Positions 8,825 through 20,330 of a stretch of 64,000 nucleotides of DNA are shown one piece after another (the first letter of the stretch is position 1; each line of letters begins with the position of its first letter). Location of the stretch: NCBI RefSeq assembly GCF_003952425.1, contig NZ_CP034449.1, forward strand, positions 6,312,001 to 6,376,000. The letters are read 5' to 3'. This stretch comes from Mesorhizobium sp. M2A.F.Ca.ET.046.03.2.1. Its GTDB lineage: Bacteria > Pseudomonadota > Alphaproteobacteria > Rhizobiales > Rhizobiaceae. The translations under genes were made by a program, and so were the position numbers. The notes below the pieces were generated by a model. That model was given only the letters and a program-made list of their open reading frames with translations, was not told where the DNA came from and did no database searches.

Positions 8825-9001
8825 ATGGAACGTTTTGTCGAGGACTATCAGAAGCGGCGCCTCACGGAGCGCGTCGATATCATGACCGCGATCAACATCC
8901 TGATGTCGCAAGGCTATGACGAGGATGATCTGCTCGGCGAAATGACCAAGGTTTTTTATGTCGACCTTGACGCCTTCAACGACGTGATTGCTCACCACTG
9001 A
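8825..9001 (+). CDS. Small conserved hypothetical protein
   Basis: A 58-residue protein starting MERFVEDYQKRRL. AGGGG at 8814-8818 is correctly spaced for the ATG at 8825 and too close for the one at 8819. It is acidic and predicted helical (GYDEDDLLGEMTKVFYVDL), with no signal or membrane segment. The composition is protein-like and no overlapping frame is better. Function unknown. Confidence 0.6.
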   Translation: MERFVEDYQKRRLTERVDIMTAINILMSQGYDEDDLLGEMTKVFYVDLDAFNDVIAHH

Positions 9002-9026
9002 GAGTGAGCAGGAGGCCCCGAAAAGG

Positions 9027-10171
9027 TCATCCGGCGAGGCGGAAGTCCAGGACGCGATTGCGGCCGGCGCGCTTGGCGGCGTAGAGCGCCTTGTCGGCGG
9101 CGCTGAGCACTTTGTCGAAGCTCATGCCGTCCGTGCTGCCGAAGGCGAAGCCGGCGCTGACCGTGCAGCACAGCGGGCCGGTTTCGGTCTCAACCGTGCG
9201 CACGGCGAACGCGGCCCTGACACGTTCGGCCGTTGCTCCAGCCACCTCGGTTAAAATGCGCCTCAACACCATGGCAAATTCCTCACCGCCCATGCGGGCG
9301 ACGGAGTCGTTCGGGCGCAGATCGGCGCAAAGCACTTCGGCAAAGACCCTCAGCACCTCGTCGCCGGCGGCATGGCCGAACTGGTCGTTGATCGCCTTGA
9401 AGCCATCGAGGTCGAACACGACCACAGCGGTGAAGGCGTTGACCGGCGTCTTGCCGTGCAGGTCGAACAGAGCGCGGCGGTTGAGCAGGCCGGTCAAGGC
9501 ATCGGTTTGCGCCTCGCGCTGATGGTGGCGGGCGAGCCGACCCTGGTTGAGCGCCAGCGACAATGCGCCGATGCCGGTCATGGAAGCGATGACGATGACG
9601 AGGCTCAGGTCCTCCGCCCAGTTGCTTGGCGCGTGACCGAGAACCAGTTTGCCATCCCACGCCAGCACGGCCGCGCACAGCACGAAGGATGCCGCGGTCA
9701 GTGAATAGAGCAGCGACACGCCGATGAGATGGACGGGCGCCTCCGCGCGGCCCCGCCAATATTCATACGCCGTGCCGAACAGAAGCAGCGCGGCCAGAGC
9801 GTTCTCCAGCATGAAGCCCAGGCCGTCATAGCCGAGCGCCATGGGCGGCAGCGCCAGGGCACAGGAAATGCCGACGCCGAGCGCGATAAGCGGCAAGGGC
9901 GAGCGCCTGGTCCTGAACTGATGGGCAGCACCGAGCATGACCGAGAAGCCCAGCAGCAGCACCGCCAGCGTCAGCACGCCAAGGGCCGTTCCTGGCGCCT
10001 TGATATAGGCGTCGTAGGCAAAGACTTCGCACACCACGACCAGAACGCTGACTGCCCATGTCAAAAGGAATTTGTCGGAACGGGCGGCCATCCAGGTTCC
10101 GACAGGGTGAGGCTGAGGCAAGCGGCGGAGAAGCCGACGGCCAGAAGCAGTGAGTTGTAGTCGAGCAGCAT
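9027..10171 (-). CDS. GGDEF diguanylate cyclase, apparent 1-nt frameshift near its N-terminus
   Basis: The C-terminal half (about 165 residues) is a GGDEF domain: DALTGLLNRRALF, DLDGFKAINDQFGHAAGDEVL and an active-site MGGEEF, so it should make cyclic di-GMP. The N-terminal half has about six hydrophobic helices. The best start is ATG 10171 (AAGGA six bases before it), giving MLLDYNSLLLAVGFSAACL. That frame leaves the main frame at about 10097, where TCGGAACC would need one extra G to continue into GTWMAARSDKF. Without the shift, the first in-frame ATG is at 10091. This is either a sequencing error or a true mutation removing the first helix. No Rxx D inhibitory site is evident before the GGEEF. 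Confidence 0.75.
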
Positions 10172-10279
10172 GCGCGTCCTTGCCGGCGCCAGGCTTCTCC
10201 AACCTGACGTAGGTCCATTAATGGAGCAAGGAAGTATCGATTACGTTACGATCGCCGCAAAGATGCGAGGATTCCTGCG

Positions 10280-10522
10280 TTACAGGATCATTACCGACAA
10301 TAGCAGGACAAAGCCAATTGCCATCATCGCCAGACCCGGCCAATTCTGCGACAGGCCGAGGAAACCGAGCCGACGGCGCCGCGGCTCCAATGTCGGGCCC
10401 GATGTTGCCAGGTTCGGCGCCGGACGGGGTGCTGGATCACTTAGTCGTCCGCGCCTCAGAGTGGCGGCCGCCATGTACACGACGCCTGCAACGGTAAGCA
10501 AGGCACCGACGATGACGATCAT
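10280..10522 (-). CDS. Small two-helix membrane protein
   Basis: An 80-residue protein starting at ATG 10522 behind GAGGAAAG. It has hydrophobic segments at each end (MIVIVGALLTVAGVVYMAA and GLAMMAIGFVLLLSVMIL) around a basic, proline-rich middle (PAPRPAPNLATS, RRRRLGFLG). The reading frame is open further upstream, but that part has no membrane character and a poorer start. Function unknown. Confidence 0.6.
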   Translation of the reverse strand: MIVIVGALLTVAGVVYMAAATLRRGRLSDPAPRPAPNLATSGPTLEPRRRRLGFLGLSQNWPGLAMMAIGFVLLLSVMIL

Positions 10523-10760
10523 CTTTCCTCGCTCCTTTCCGACGCTGCGGGACTTCGCAAGCGATTCGCGAGATGGCTGCGTCCCGTTCCGACCTTCGGC
10601 AGCTGTTGCGACTTCGCAGCGGTCTCCTGCGGTCGGCGGCTGAGACAGAACGGTCAAGACGGCCGGCAGGTTCCGACAAGCCACCGGCCGACCAGCGTCG
10701 CATGGCGCGCCGAACAAAACTCTGGCGTTTGATTTATGGCCGCTGTGGAGGTCCGCAGCT

Positions 10761-11567
10761 CTAGGCTGTCACCCGCTTCATCAGCGCCATGGCGCCGAAG
10801 GGCGCGCGCACTTTGCCTTCGCTGATGAAGTAGGCGAACACGTCGCGCGGCTTGACCGGCGCATCGGTCTTCGGGTCGGCGCGCGGCAGGTCGGCGGGTT
10901 GCTTACCTTCGGCCCAGGTCTTCACACGTCCCGCCCATTCGTCGAGGCCTTTCGGCGTGTAGCAGTCGGGGTTGTCGTCGCTGCCGGTCTGCAATCGCGC
11001 ATAGACGAAGTCGCCGGTGACGTCGGCGATCGCCGGATATTTGGCGTGGTCGGCATAGACGATCGCGGCGTTGTATTTGCGCGCCAATGCGGGGAACTCC
11101 GGCACGATGAAGCTGTCGTGGCGCACTTCGAGCGCATGGCGCAAAGGCACGCCATCCTGCTTCTCGGGCAGAAGCTTCAGGAACGCTTCGAAATCGTCGG
11201 CATCGAATTTCTTGGTCGGCGCGAACTGCCACAGAATTGGGCCGAGCTTGTCGCCGAGCGCGGTAACGCCGGAGCCGAGGAAGCGCATCATCGATTCACC
11301 GGCCTCGCCGAGCACGCGGCGATTGGTGACGAAGCGGTTGCCCTTGAGCGAGAAGACAAAGCCATCCGGCGCGTCGTCGGCCCATTTGACGAAAGTCGGT
11401 TCCTTGAAGCTGGAATAATAGGTGCCGTTGACCTCGATGCTCGGCACTTGGCGGCTGGCGTAGTGCAGTTGCTTGGCCTTGGCGAGCTTCTCCGGATAGA
11501 AGGAGGTATCCCACGGCTCGAAGGTCCAGCCGCCCATGCCGGAGCGGATTTTTCCTTGGGCAGTCAT
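10761..11567 (-). CDS. DUF72 family protein (YecE-like)
   Basis: A 268-residue TIM-barrel-type protein of the DUF72 family. Visible motifs are GMGGWTFEPW near the start, EVNGTYYSSF, FVFSLKGNRFVTN, LGPILWQFAPTKKF, ALEVRHDSF and GDFVYARLQ. Its biochemical role is not established. It is 28 bases downstream of the GNAT gene and appears to be the last gene of a uvrA-led operon, suggesting a link to DNA damage. That link is inference from context. Confidence 0.85.
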   Translation of the reverse strand: MTAQGKIRSGMGGWTFEPWDTSFYPEKLAKAKQLHYASRQVPSIEVNGTYYSSFKEPTFVKWADDAPDGFVFSLKGNRFVTNRRVLGEAGESMMRFLGSGVTALGDKLGPILWQFAPTKKFDADDFEAFLKLLPEKQDGVPLRHALEVRHDSFIVPEFPALARKYNAAIVYADHAKYPAIADVTGDFVYARLQTGSDDNPDCYTPKGLDEWAGRVKTWAEGKQPADLPRADPKTDAPVKPRDVFAYFISEGKVRAPFGAMALMKRVTA

Positions 11568-11595
11568 CGTCTTCCTCCTCCGTTTGAACCTGCTA

Positions 11596-12054
11596 TCAGG
11601 CTGCCCGGTCGACGGGCTTCACCATGTCGACCAATGTCCATCCTGGTCTGTATGGATTGACGCGGCGACCCGTTTCACGATAGCCGTACGCCGCATAGAG
11701 CGCGATGTTCCGCGCCATGCGCGGATTGGTGTAGAGCCGCACTTCCGGCACTCCCCATGACCGGGCCTGCTTGTCGGCGAAGTCGAGCAATCTGATGCCG
11801 AGCTTCCTGCCCTGGAAGGCCGGCGAAACGGCGATGCTGAAGATCATGGCGTGGTCCGCATGACGCTCGAGCACGATCAATCCGGCGAGGTCCGAGCCTT
11901 CTTGCAGCAGCCAGACTTCGCCGCGCCCGATGCGCGGCCCATAATCCTCGGTGACCGGGATCGGGGGCGCGTCGAAGATGGCCGTGTAGGGCGCATAGGC
12001 TTCGGTGGTCAGCGCGACGATGCCGGCGAGATCGTCGGGGCGGGCCAGCCTCAT
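11596..12054 (-). CDS. GNAT family N-acetyltransferase
   Basis: A 152-residue acetyltransferase. The acetyl-CoA-binding core is FSIAVSPAFQGRKLGIRLLDFA (about residues 70-91; Q/R-x-x-G-x-G/A type loop QGRKLG), followed by VRLYTNPRMARNIALYAAYGYRE typical of the family's C-terminal half. It probably acetylates a small molecule or a protein amine; the substrate is unknown. Its ATG overlaps the TGA of the 36-codon ORF before it. Confidence 0.85.
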   Translation of the reverse strand: MRLARPDDLAGIVALTTEAYAPYTAIFDAPPIPVTEDYGPRIGRGEVWLLQEGSDLAGLIVLERHADHAMIFSIAVSPAFQGRKLGIRLLDFADKQARSWGVPEVRLYTNPRMARNIALYAAYGYRETGRRVNPYRPGWTLVDMVKPVDRAA

Positions 12055-12160
12055 GATTGGTCGACTCCGGCAGCGCTCGCGACAACCTTCTGCATCCCGG
12101 CAGCTATGGCCGCGACGGTATCGAAGCGGCTTTCGATGGAGATCAGGCCGCTACCTGCCA

Positions 12161-12161
<1 letters not shown>
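12051..12161 (-). CDS. 36-residue ORF coupling uvrA to the GNAT gene
   Basis: The ATG at 12161 overlaps the uvrA stop (TGATG), and its own TGA overlaps the GNAT start (ATGA). The ORF therefore fills the uvrA-GNAT gap exactly. The product begins MAGSGLISIESRFDTVAAIA. The first half resembles the N-terminus of DUF302 proteins, so it may be the stub of a truncated gene that now works as a coupling peptide. It could also be chance. No separate ribosome site is needed if translation is coupled. Confidence 0.45.
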
Positions 12162-15082
<2,921 letters not shown>

Positions 15083-15808
15083 CGCCGGTCGCCGCCTCAG
15101 ATCTGGAATTTGCTGGATTGGGCGGGTTTGTCCCGGCCATCCCCTATGTAGGTATTTTTGCCGCCACGTCGAGAGACGCCACAATCTCGACGGAACAAGC
15201 CGATTATGGGTTTAACCGCCTTTCGCGCGAGCGGGCAAGCGGAAAGAACAAAGGCCGAACACGCTCCTGACAAAGCGTTGTGGAAACATTCGCGTCATGC
15301 GCTGTGCAAACAGTTGCTCGAAGCCTCGTGAAGACAAGTGTCGCCGATGCCCGCCTCGTCGATCCACGAGCCACTCTGCTTACCCGCACGTAACCTCCCG
15401 GCGATCACATTTTTCGGTAACCGGCTATTCAACGGTTGACGACGGCGACTCACGGGGGCAGTCTCAAAGGCGTCAACGAAGCCGGCTGTCTTTCGATGGC
15501 CTCGCCGCCCAACAGGCGGCCTGCGAGACGCCGCAGGCGATAGCGATTAGCGCTTCGAACGACATTGTCGCAACGGACCCAGGAGCGGAGCATGACGCCA
15601 CCGGACAGTCCCTTGAGGCTCCACACGGAGATGGAGCCGCGGCGGGCATAAGTGCCAGGGCAGACTTGAAACGCCGGCCCGACAAACCGTGACTTGCCGA
15701 TTCCCTACAATCAGAGACCATAGTCGGATCGTCGGCTGAACGCCGCGTTGCATCCGAAACAGAACGCCGGCAGTCCACTCCCGGCCAAAGTTGGATTTCA
15801 GATCCATG
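15083..15808. other. Gene-poor stretch upstream of uvrA
   Basis: Apart from the LexA box at 15246-15260, I see no convincing gene here on either strand. The open frames have atypical composition, no ribosome sites and no recognisable motifs. The first 160 bases are the uvrA leader. Confidence 0.6.
15246..15260 (-). promoter_or_regulatory. LexA (SOS) box upstream of uvrA
   Basis: GAAC-AAAGGCC-GAAC is a perfect match to the direct-repeat LexA site of alphaproteobacteria, GAAC-N7-GAAC. It lies 164 bases before the uvrA ATG. uvrA is an established SOS gene in this class. Confidence 0.85.
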
Positions 15809-15843
15809 AAGCCCCATCCGTCTGCACAGCAGGGATGGGGCTT
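15809..15843 (-). terminator. Hairpin terminator after the small secreted-protein gene
   Basis: A perfect 11-bp stem AAGCCCCATCC / GGATGGGGCTT with a 13-base loop, 33 bases past the stop of the minus-strand gene at 15877. There is only a short U-tract on either strand, so termination strength is uncertain. Confidence 0.6.
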
Positions 15844-15876
15844 ACATTTTGTGGGGCGCTCAACCCGCGACCGCGA

Positions 15877-16158
15877 TCAGTGGTTCGGTAGCTTCATGCC
15901 GCCCGTTGCCATGTCGATCGTTATGCTGCCGCCGATCCTGACATCGGTGTTGCCGATCTTGAACGAGCCGTCGCTGCCGGCGGGCTGCGCGTCATCGGGT
16001 TCCGGCTGCGGCGCCGGTTTGGCGATGCGATAGTCGCCGCTGACGCCGGGCAGTTTCTGCGACTGGCTGTCGTCGGCCAGTGCGGTGCCGGCCATCAAGG
16101 CGCCGGCAAGAGCGGCGAGGGCGGCGCATAAATGTCTGGACTGAACGGACCTGATCAT
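15877..16158 (-). CDS. Small secreted hypothetical protein
   Basis: A 93-residue protein. ATG 16158 begins a signal peptide (MIRSVQSRHLCAALAALAG, cleavage near TALADD). The mature part is short and proline-rich (KPAPQPEPDDAQPAG), then FKIGNTDVRIGGSITIDMA. The last segment resembles a small beta-rich repeat. It is probably periplasmic; function unknown. It is 77 bases downstream of clpP on the same strand. Confidence 0.65.
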   Translation of the reverse strand: MIRSVQSRHLCAALAALAGALMAGTALADDSQSQKLPGVSGDYRIAKPAPQPEPDDAQPAGSDGSFKIGNTDVRIGGSITIDMATGGMKLPNH

Positions 16159-16234
16159 GCGCGGACTATAGGGACGCGGCTGAAGCGATGCCAGACGCGC
16201 GGCGATCAAATTGCCGCGCGCCTACTCCGCTATA

Positions 16235-16837
16235 TCAGGCCGCTTTCTTGCGCGTGTCATACACGTGGTCGACGAGGCCCCAGTCCTTCGCTTCCGCGGC
16301 GCTCATGAAGTAGTCGCGGTCGAGCGTGCGCTCCACTTCCTCGTAGGTGCGGCCGCAATGCCTGGCGTAGAGCTCCGTCATATGCTGCTTGGTGCGCACG
16401 ATGTCCTCGGCGTGGCGCTGGATGTCGGAAGCCTGGCCCTGGAAACCGCCAAGCGGCTGATGCAGGACGATCCTGGTGTTGGGCAGCGCGATGCGGCGTC
16501 CCGGGGAGCCCGCCATCAGGAGAAACGAGCCCATCGAGGCGGCGAAGCCCATGCAGACCGTCGACACCGGACAGGAGATGTATTGCATCGTGTCGTAGAT
16601 GGCGAAGCCGCTGGTCACCATGCCGCCGGGCGAGTTGATGTAGAGCGAGATCTCCTTGTCGGGATTGTCGGATTCCAGCGACAGCAGCTGGGCACAGACC
16701 AGCGCCGAGACATTGTCGTTGATCTCGCCATTGATGAAGACGATGCGCTCGCGCAGCAACCGCGAAAAGATATCGAAGGAACGTTCGCCGCGGCTCGACT
16801 GCTCGATGACCATCGGCACCAGATTGGCAATGCTCAT
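16235..16837 (-). CDS. clpP: ATP-dependent Clp protease proteolytic subunit (ClpP paralogue)
   Basis: A 200-residue serine protease of the ClpP family. The triad is visible: Ser101 in GFAASMGSF, His126 in [10 protein letters not shown] and Asp175 in [20 protein letters not shown] forms the oxyanion strand. It should assemble into a tetradecamer used by ClpA or ClpX. The gene lacks the usual neighbours (tig, clpX, lon). It sits 16 bases behind an ArsR-SRPBCC pair, suggesting a secondary, regulated ClpP rather than the main housekeeping copy. That is inference. Confidence 0.9.
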   Translation of the reverse strand: MSIANLVPMVIEQSSRGERSFDIFSRLLRERIVFINGEINDNVSALVCAQLLSLESDNPDKEISLYINSPGGMVTSGFAIYDTMQYISCPVSTVCMGFAASMGSFLLMAGSPGRRIALPNTRIVLHQPLGGFQGQASDIQRHAEDIVRTKQHMTELYARHCGRTYEEVERTLDRDYFMSAAEAKDWGLVDHVYDTRKKAA

Positions 16838-16853
16838 GACGGGTTTCCTCTTA

Positions 16854-17330
16854 TCAGGCCGCGCGCAGCATCATGCAGGGCGCATTGGCCGCGGTCGGGG
16901 TCTTGCGCGCATAAAGCGAGAGCCCGCAGCCGGCGCCGGCAATGGCCAGAACAGGCTCAGCCACCGGCACGAAGCCATCATGCACGATCCGAAGATGCGT
17001 GCCTCCGGAGGCTGTCCGGGCCAGCGTGAAGGTGACGATGCTGTCAAAGGCGGGAAGCTGGTCGGCATCCTTGTCGGCCGGCCGCTCGCGCCAGGAATAG
17101 CGCAGCAGCCGGCCAGGCTCGGCTTCCAGCACCTCGCATTCGATCGGCGCATCCGGTCCGGCAAAGGTGAAGCAGCTGCCAGCTTCCGCCTTGATGTCGT
17201 TCGGCATCATCCAGGCGGCCAGCAGTTCCGGCTCGGTCAGCGCCCGCCAGACCTTTTCCGGCGGATCGGCAAGCTCGCATTCGAAGCTGAGCGGGGCCTC
17301 TGCCGCTGTCGGATTCTCTGCCTTGGTCAT
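16854..17330 (-). CDS. SRPBCC (AHSA1-type) domain protein
   Basis: A 158-residue protein with the START/AHSA1 helix-grip pattern: [23 protein letters not shown] near the N-terminus and LLRYSWRER in the middle. The family binds hydrophobic ligands. It overlaps the upstream ArsR gene by four bases, a very common two-gene pairing in which the regulator controls the SRPBCC gene. Four late residues before the stop include two methionines (CMMLRAA). Substrate unknown. Confidence 0.85.
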   Translation of the reverse strand: MTKAENPTAAEAPLSFECELADPPEKVWRALTEPELLAAWMMPNDIKAEAGSCFTFAGPDAPIECEVLEAEPGRLLRYSWRERPADKDADQLPAFDSIVTFTLARTASGGTHLRIVHDGFVPVAEPVLAIAGAGCGLSLYARKTPTAANAPCMMLRAA

Positions 17331-17641
17331 TGGTCCATTCCCTTCAGAACCGTCTTCAACTTCTCGATGCCTTCCGGCCAGAAGGCGCGGTAGCGTTCGA
17401 TCCAGCCGAGCAGCGGGTCGAGCCCCTGCGGATCGGCGCGGTAGTAGGCGTTGCGGCCAGCGCGCCGCTCGACCACCAGGCCGGCGCCGCGCAGAATGGC
17501 GAGATGCTGCGAGACCGCCGGCTGCGACACGCTCATGCCGGCGCGCAGCTCGGTCACTGTCATCTCGCTGGCGGTCAGCCGCTCATAGACGGCGCGACGG
17601 GTGGGGTCGGCGAGCGCCCGGAAAATCTCTGCTTCGATCAT
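17327..17641 (-). CDS. ArsR family transcriptional regulator
   Basis: A 104-residue winged-helix protein. The N-terminus is IFRALADPTRRAVYERL, the recognition region is VSQPAVSQHLAILRGAGLV and the wing is RRAGRNAYYRADPQGL. There is no metal-binding CxC in the recognition helix, so it is probably not a metal sensor but of the type paired with AHSA1 proteins. It likely represses its own operon (arsR-SRPBCC-clpP). Confidence 0.88.
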   Translation of the reverse strand: MIEAEIFRALADPTRRAVYERLTASEMTVTELRAGMSVSQPAVSQHLAILRGAGLVVERRAGRNAYYRADPQGLDPLLGWIERYRAFWPEGIEKLKTVLKGMDQ

Positions 17642-17686
17642 GCGGAAAGCATAAGTCGATACTTATAGATTTGGCAAGCGCTGTTT

Positions 17687-18067
17687 TTATGATGTCCAGC
17701 GCTTCACCGGATTCGCGGCTCCGTCGAAGCTTGCTTCGAAGATCGGCGATGCGAGCACGGCATGGATGCGGAGCATGCCGGACCCAATGTTGCGAAAGCC
17801 ATGCCTGCGATGCGCCGGGATGATCAGCGACTGCCCCGCAGTCAGTACTGCTCGCCTGTCTTCGATCCACATTTCGGCCTCGCCGGCAATCACTGTCAGC
17901 ACTTCCTCCACCGAATGCGAATGGGTCGGCGCCCCGGTTGCCGGTTCGACCCACTGTTCGAATATGCAAAGCTCGGCCGCGCCGTTGGCGGCGGCAACAC
18001 GCATCCGCGTCTCCACTCCGGTCCGCCAAAGTTCGCGCGGCTGATCCTCATGTGTCAGGGTGTTCAT
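17687..18067 (-). CDS. Cupin domain protein
   Basis: A 126-residue single-domain cupin. Motif 1 is PTHSHSVEEVLTVIAGEAEMW with two His and one Glu as metal ligands; motif 2 is LIIPAHRRHGFRNIG with the last His. I use ATG 18067 (MNTLTHEDQ); a GTG 27 bases further upstream is possible. Likely a metal-dependent small-molecule binder or enzyme of unknown substrate. It is divergent from ssb. Confidence 0.8.
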   Translation of the reverse strand: MNTLTHEDQPRELWRTGVETRMRVAAANGAAELCIFEQWVEPATGAPTHSHSVEEVLTVIAGEAEMWIEDRRAVLTAGQSLIIPAHRRHGFRNIGSGMLRIHAVLASPIFEASFDGAANPVKRWTS

Positions 18068-18148
18068 TCGGAGATATCCCCTTTCGTTTCCCACACCAGG
18101 ACACTACCTCTTGCTGACATTCCTTGACAGAAGCATCGGTTATGCTAG

Positions 18149-18163
18149 AACGAAAGAGGAACA
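18149..18163 (+). promoter_or_regulatory. LexA (SOS) box upstream of ssb
   Basis: GAAC-GAAAGAG-GAAC matches the alphaproteobacterial LexA site GAAC-N7-GAAC perfectly. It lies 101 bases before the ssb ATG. Confidence 0.85.
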
Positions 18164-18263
18164 AAAACCTTGTGGGAAAAGCCAGCCTTTACGGGCGTGG
18201 GCGGCCCTGAGGCTGTAAGGTGAGCGACTTAAAATTTGTTTCGGATGAGCGCGGAGAAGTACG

Positions 18264-18782
18264 ATGGCGGGTAGCGTCAACAAGGTCATTCTGGTCGGCA
18301 ATCTCGGGGCGGACCCTGAAATCCGCCGCCTGAATTCCGGCGATCCGGTCGTCAACATCCGCATCGCCACCTCGGAAAGCTGGCGCGACAAGAATTCGGG
18401 CGAGCGCAAGGAAAAGACCGAGTGGCATAATGTCGTCATCTTCAACGACCAGCTCGCCAAGGTGGCCGAGCAGTATCTGAAGAAGGGCATGAAGGTCTAT
18501 GTCGAGGGCCAGCTGCAGACCCGCAAATGGCAGGACCAGACCGGCAATGACCGCTACACGACCGAGGTGGTGCTGCAGAAATTCCGTGGCGAGCTGCAGA
18601 TGCTCGACGCGCGCGGCGAGGGCGGTAGCGGCCAGGTCGGTAACTATTCAGGCGGCAGCAGCCGTGGTTCCGATTTCGGCCAGTCGGGCCCGAACGAAGG
18701 TTTCAGCCGCGGTGGCGGCGGTTCCAGGGGCGGCGGTGGCGGCGGCGCGTCGCGGGAGCTGGATGACGAGATCCCGTTCTAA
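18264..18782 (+). CDS. ssb: Single-stranded DNA-binding protein
   Basis: A 172-residue SSB. The OB-fold occupies about residues 1-110 ([53 protein letters not shown]). A glycine- and serine-rich linker follows, then the acidic tip DDEIPF that docks replication and repair partners. It coats single-stranded DNA as a tetramer. The LexA box upstream predicts SOS induction. uvrA lies 3 kb away with its own box rather than directly divergent. Confidence 0.97.
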   Translation: MAGSVNKVILVGNLGADPEIRRLNSGDPVVNIRIATSESWRDKNSGERKEKTEWHNVVIFNDQLAKVAEQYLKKGMKVYVEGQLQTRKWQDQTGNDRYTTEVVLQKFRGELQMLDARGEGGSGQVGNYSGGSSRGSDFGQSGPNEGFSRGGGGSRGGGGGGASRELDDEIPF

Positions 18783-19043
18783 GCGTCTCGACATGGTCGT
18801 TTAGAGGAAGGCGATGTCGCTCGGACCGCTTCCGTCGGCGCCGCCTCCAATCCCATGGCATGCCTTCGCGGCCTTTGCCGCTTAGCCATCCATCCTTCGC
18901 CGGCAGTAACCTTCATAGAGCGGGACACTTGTGAGGGCTTCGGCCGGCGTAGGCCGGTTCTCGGAACCCGCCATTTTCTGCGCGGCCTGACCTGAATCTC
19001 AACAGGCCTTAGCGCGGACCGGAATTTCTCAAGGAAGACCACC

Positions 19044-19469
19044 GTGAAAGCACGCGTCAAATGGGTCGAGGAACGCACCTTTGTCGGCGAATCCGGCAGC
19101 GGCCATAAGGTCGTGCTGGGCACGGCGCATGGGCCGGATGGCAAGACGCCTGGGCCGAGCCCGATGGAACTGGTGCTGATCGGCACCGGCGGCTGCTCGG
19201 CCTATGACGTCGTGCATATCCTGGAGAAAGGCCGCGAGGCGGTCGAGGATTGCGTGGTGGAGCTCGACGCCGACCGGGCCGAGACCGACCCGAAAGTGTT
19301 CACCCGCATCCATATGCATTTCATCGTCAAGGGCCGCGCGCTCTCGCATGACAAGGTGAAACGGGCGATCGACCTGTCGATCGAGAAATACTGCTCGGCC
19401 AGCGCGATGATGGCGAAGACGGCGACGATCACGCATGATTTCGAGGTGGTCGAGACGGGGGCGCAGTAG
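19044..19469 (+). CDS. OsmC family protein
   Basis: A 141-residue OsmC/YhfA-type protein. The two cysteines of the family are in GGCSAYDVVHIL and IEKYCSASAMM, with LGTAHGPDGKTPGPSPMELVL leading into the first helix. OsmC proteins reduce organic hydroperoxides as dimers; the YhfA branch is less well characterised. The stop codon TAG is part of the first unit of an 8-bp tandem repeat. Confidence 0.88.
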   Translation: MKARVKWVEERTFVGESGSGHKVVLGTAHGPDGKTPGPSPMELVLIGTGGCSAYDVVHILEKGREAVEDCVVELDADRAETDPKVFTRIHMHFIVKGRALSHDKVKRAIDLSIEKYCSASAMMAKTATITHDFEVVETGAQ

Positions 19470-19518
19470 GGCAGTAGGGCAGTAGGGCAGTAGGGCAGTA
19501 GGGCAGTAGGGCAGTAGG
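19463..19518. repeat. Seven tandem copies of an 8-bp unit
   Basis: GCAGTAGG repeated exactly seven times, starting inside the last codons of the OsmC gene. The unit includes its TAG stop. The repeat lies between convergent genes, 20 bases from the end of the MarC gene. Confidence 0.95.
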
Positions 19519-19537
19519 TGGGCTGCTTCGCAGCCTC

Positions 19538-20167
19538 TTAGGCTGCCATGAGCGCCCTGACGCCGTCGGCCACGAACTGGACCGCCAAGGCCGCCAGGAT
19601 CACGCCGAGCAACCTGGTCAGAATCGAGCGGCCGGTCTGGCCGAGGATGCGGTCGATGCGTTCCGACAGCACAAACACCAGATAGGTGATGACGAGGCAG
19701 AGGAAGATGATGCCGACCAGGGCTGCCTGCGCGGCAAAGCCTTCGAAATGTCCCGACAACAGCACGGTCGCCGAGATCGCGCCAGGGCCGGCGATCAGCG
19801 GGATCGCCAGCGGGAAGGCGGCGATGTTGTGGATCATGTCCTTGGTGATGGCGACGTCGCCGATCTTCTCCTTGCGGTCCTGGCGGCGCTCGAACACCAT
19901 TTCGAAGGCGATGAAGAACAAGAGAAAGCCGCCGGCGACGCGGAAGGCCGGCAGCGTGATGCCGAACACCGACAGGATCGAGGCGCCGGCAACCGCGAAC
20001 AGCGCCATGACCAGAAAGCCGATCACCGAGGCGCGCACCGAGACCTGTTGGCGCTCCTCTCGGTTCATGCCGCGCGTCACGGCGAGGAAGAGCGGCGCCA
20101 GCCCCGGCGGGTCGATGGTCACCAGTATGGTGACGAAGGCGTTGAACAGGCTGTCGAAACTCGGCAT
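19538..20167 (-). CDS. MarC family integral membrane protein
   Basis: A 209-residue protein with about six transmembrane helices. ATG 20167 follows GGGAGGGG and starts MPSFDSLFNAFVTILVTIDP; the frame runs further upstream without similarity. Family motifs are DPPGLAPLFLAVT, FGITLPAFRVAGGFLLF and PLAIPLIAGPGAIS. The family is related to LysE-type exporters, but its substrate is not established. Confidence 0.88.
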   Translation of the reverse strand: MPSFDSLFNAFVTILVTIDPPGLAPLFLAVTRGMNREERQQVSVRASVIGFLVMALFAVAGASILSVFGITLPAFRVAGGFLLFFIAFEMVFERRQDRKEKIGDVAITKDMIHNIAAFPLAIPLIAGPGAISATVLLSGHFEGFAAQAALVGIIFLCLVITYLVFVLSERIDRILGQTGRSILTRLLGVILAALAVQFVADGVRALMAA

Positions 20168-20330
20168 CGCTGGCCCCTCCCGCCAGGCGAAGCCCAGCCT
20201 CTGCAATTGGTAAAGCAAAGCCCAGGCGCTGGAAACAGGCGGGAAGATGGTTTCGCGAACCTGGTGAAGCCCGGCGGCGCAAAGGATGGCTACGGCTCTT
20301 GTTTTGTGCCGCTGCGATCTTCGGTAGTCA

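Noticed and set aside
15297..15692. A 131-codon frame upstream of uvrA
   Set aside because: Arg/Cys-rich, without ribosome site or recognisable sequence, so probably chance.
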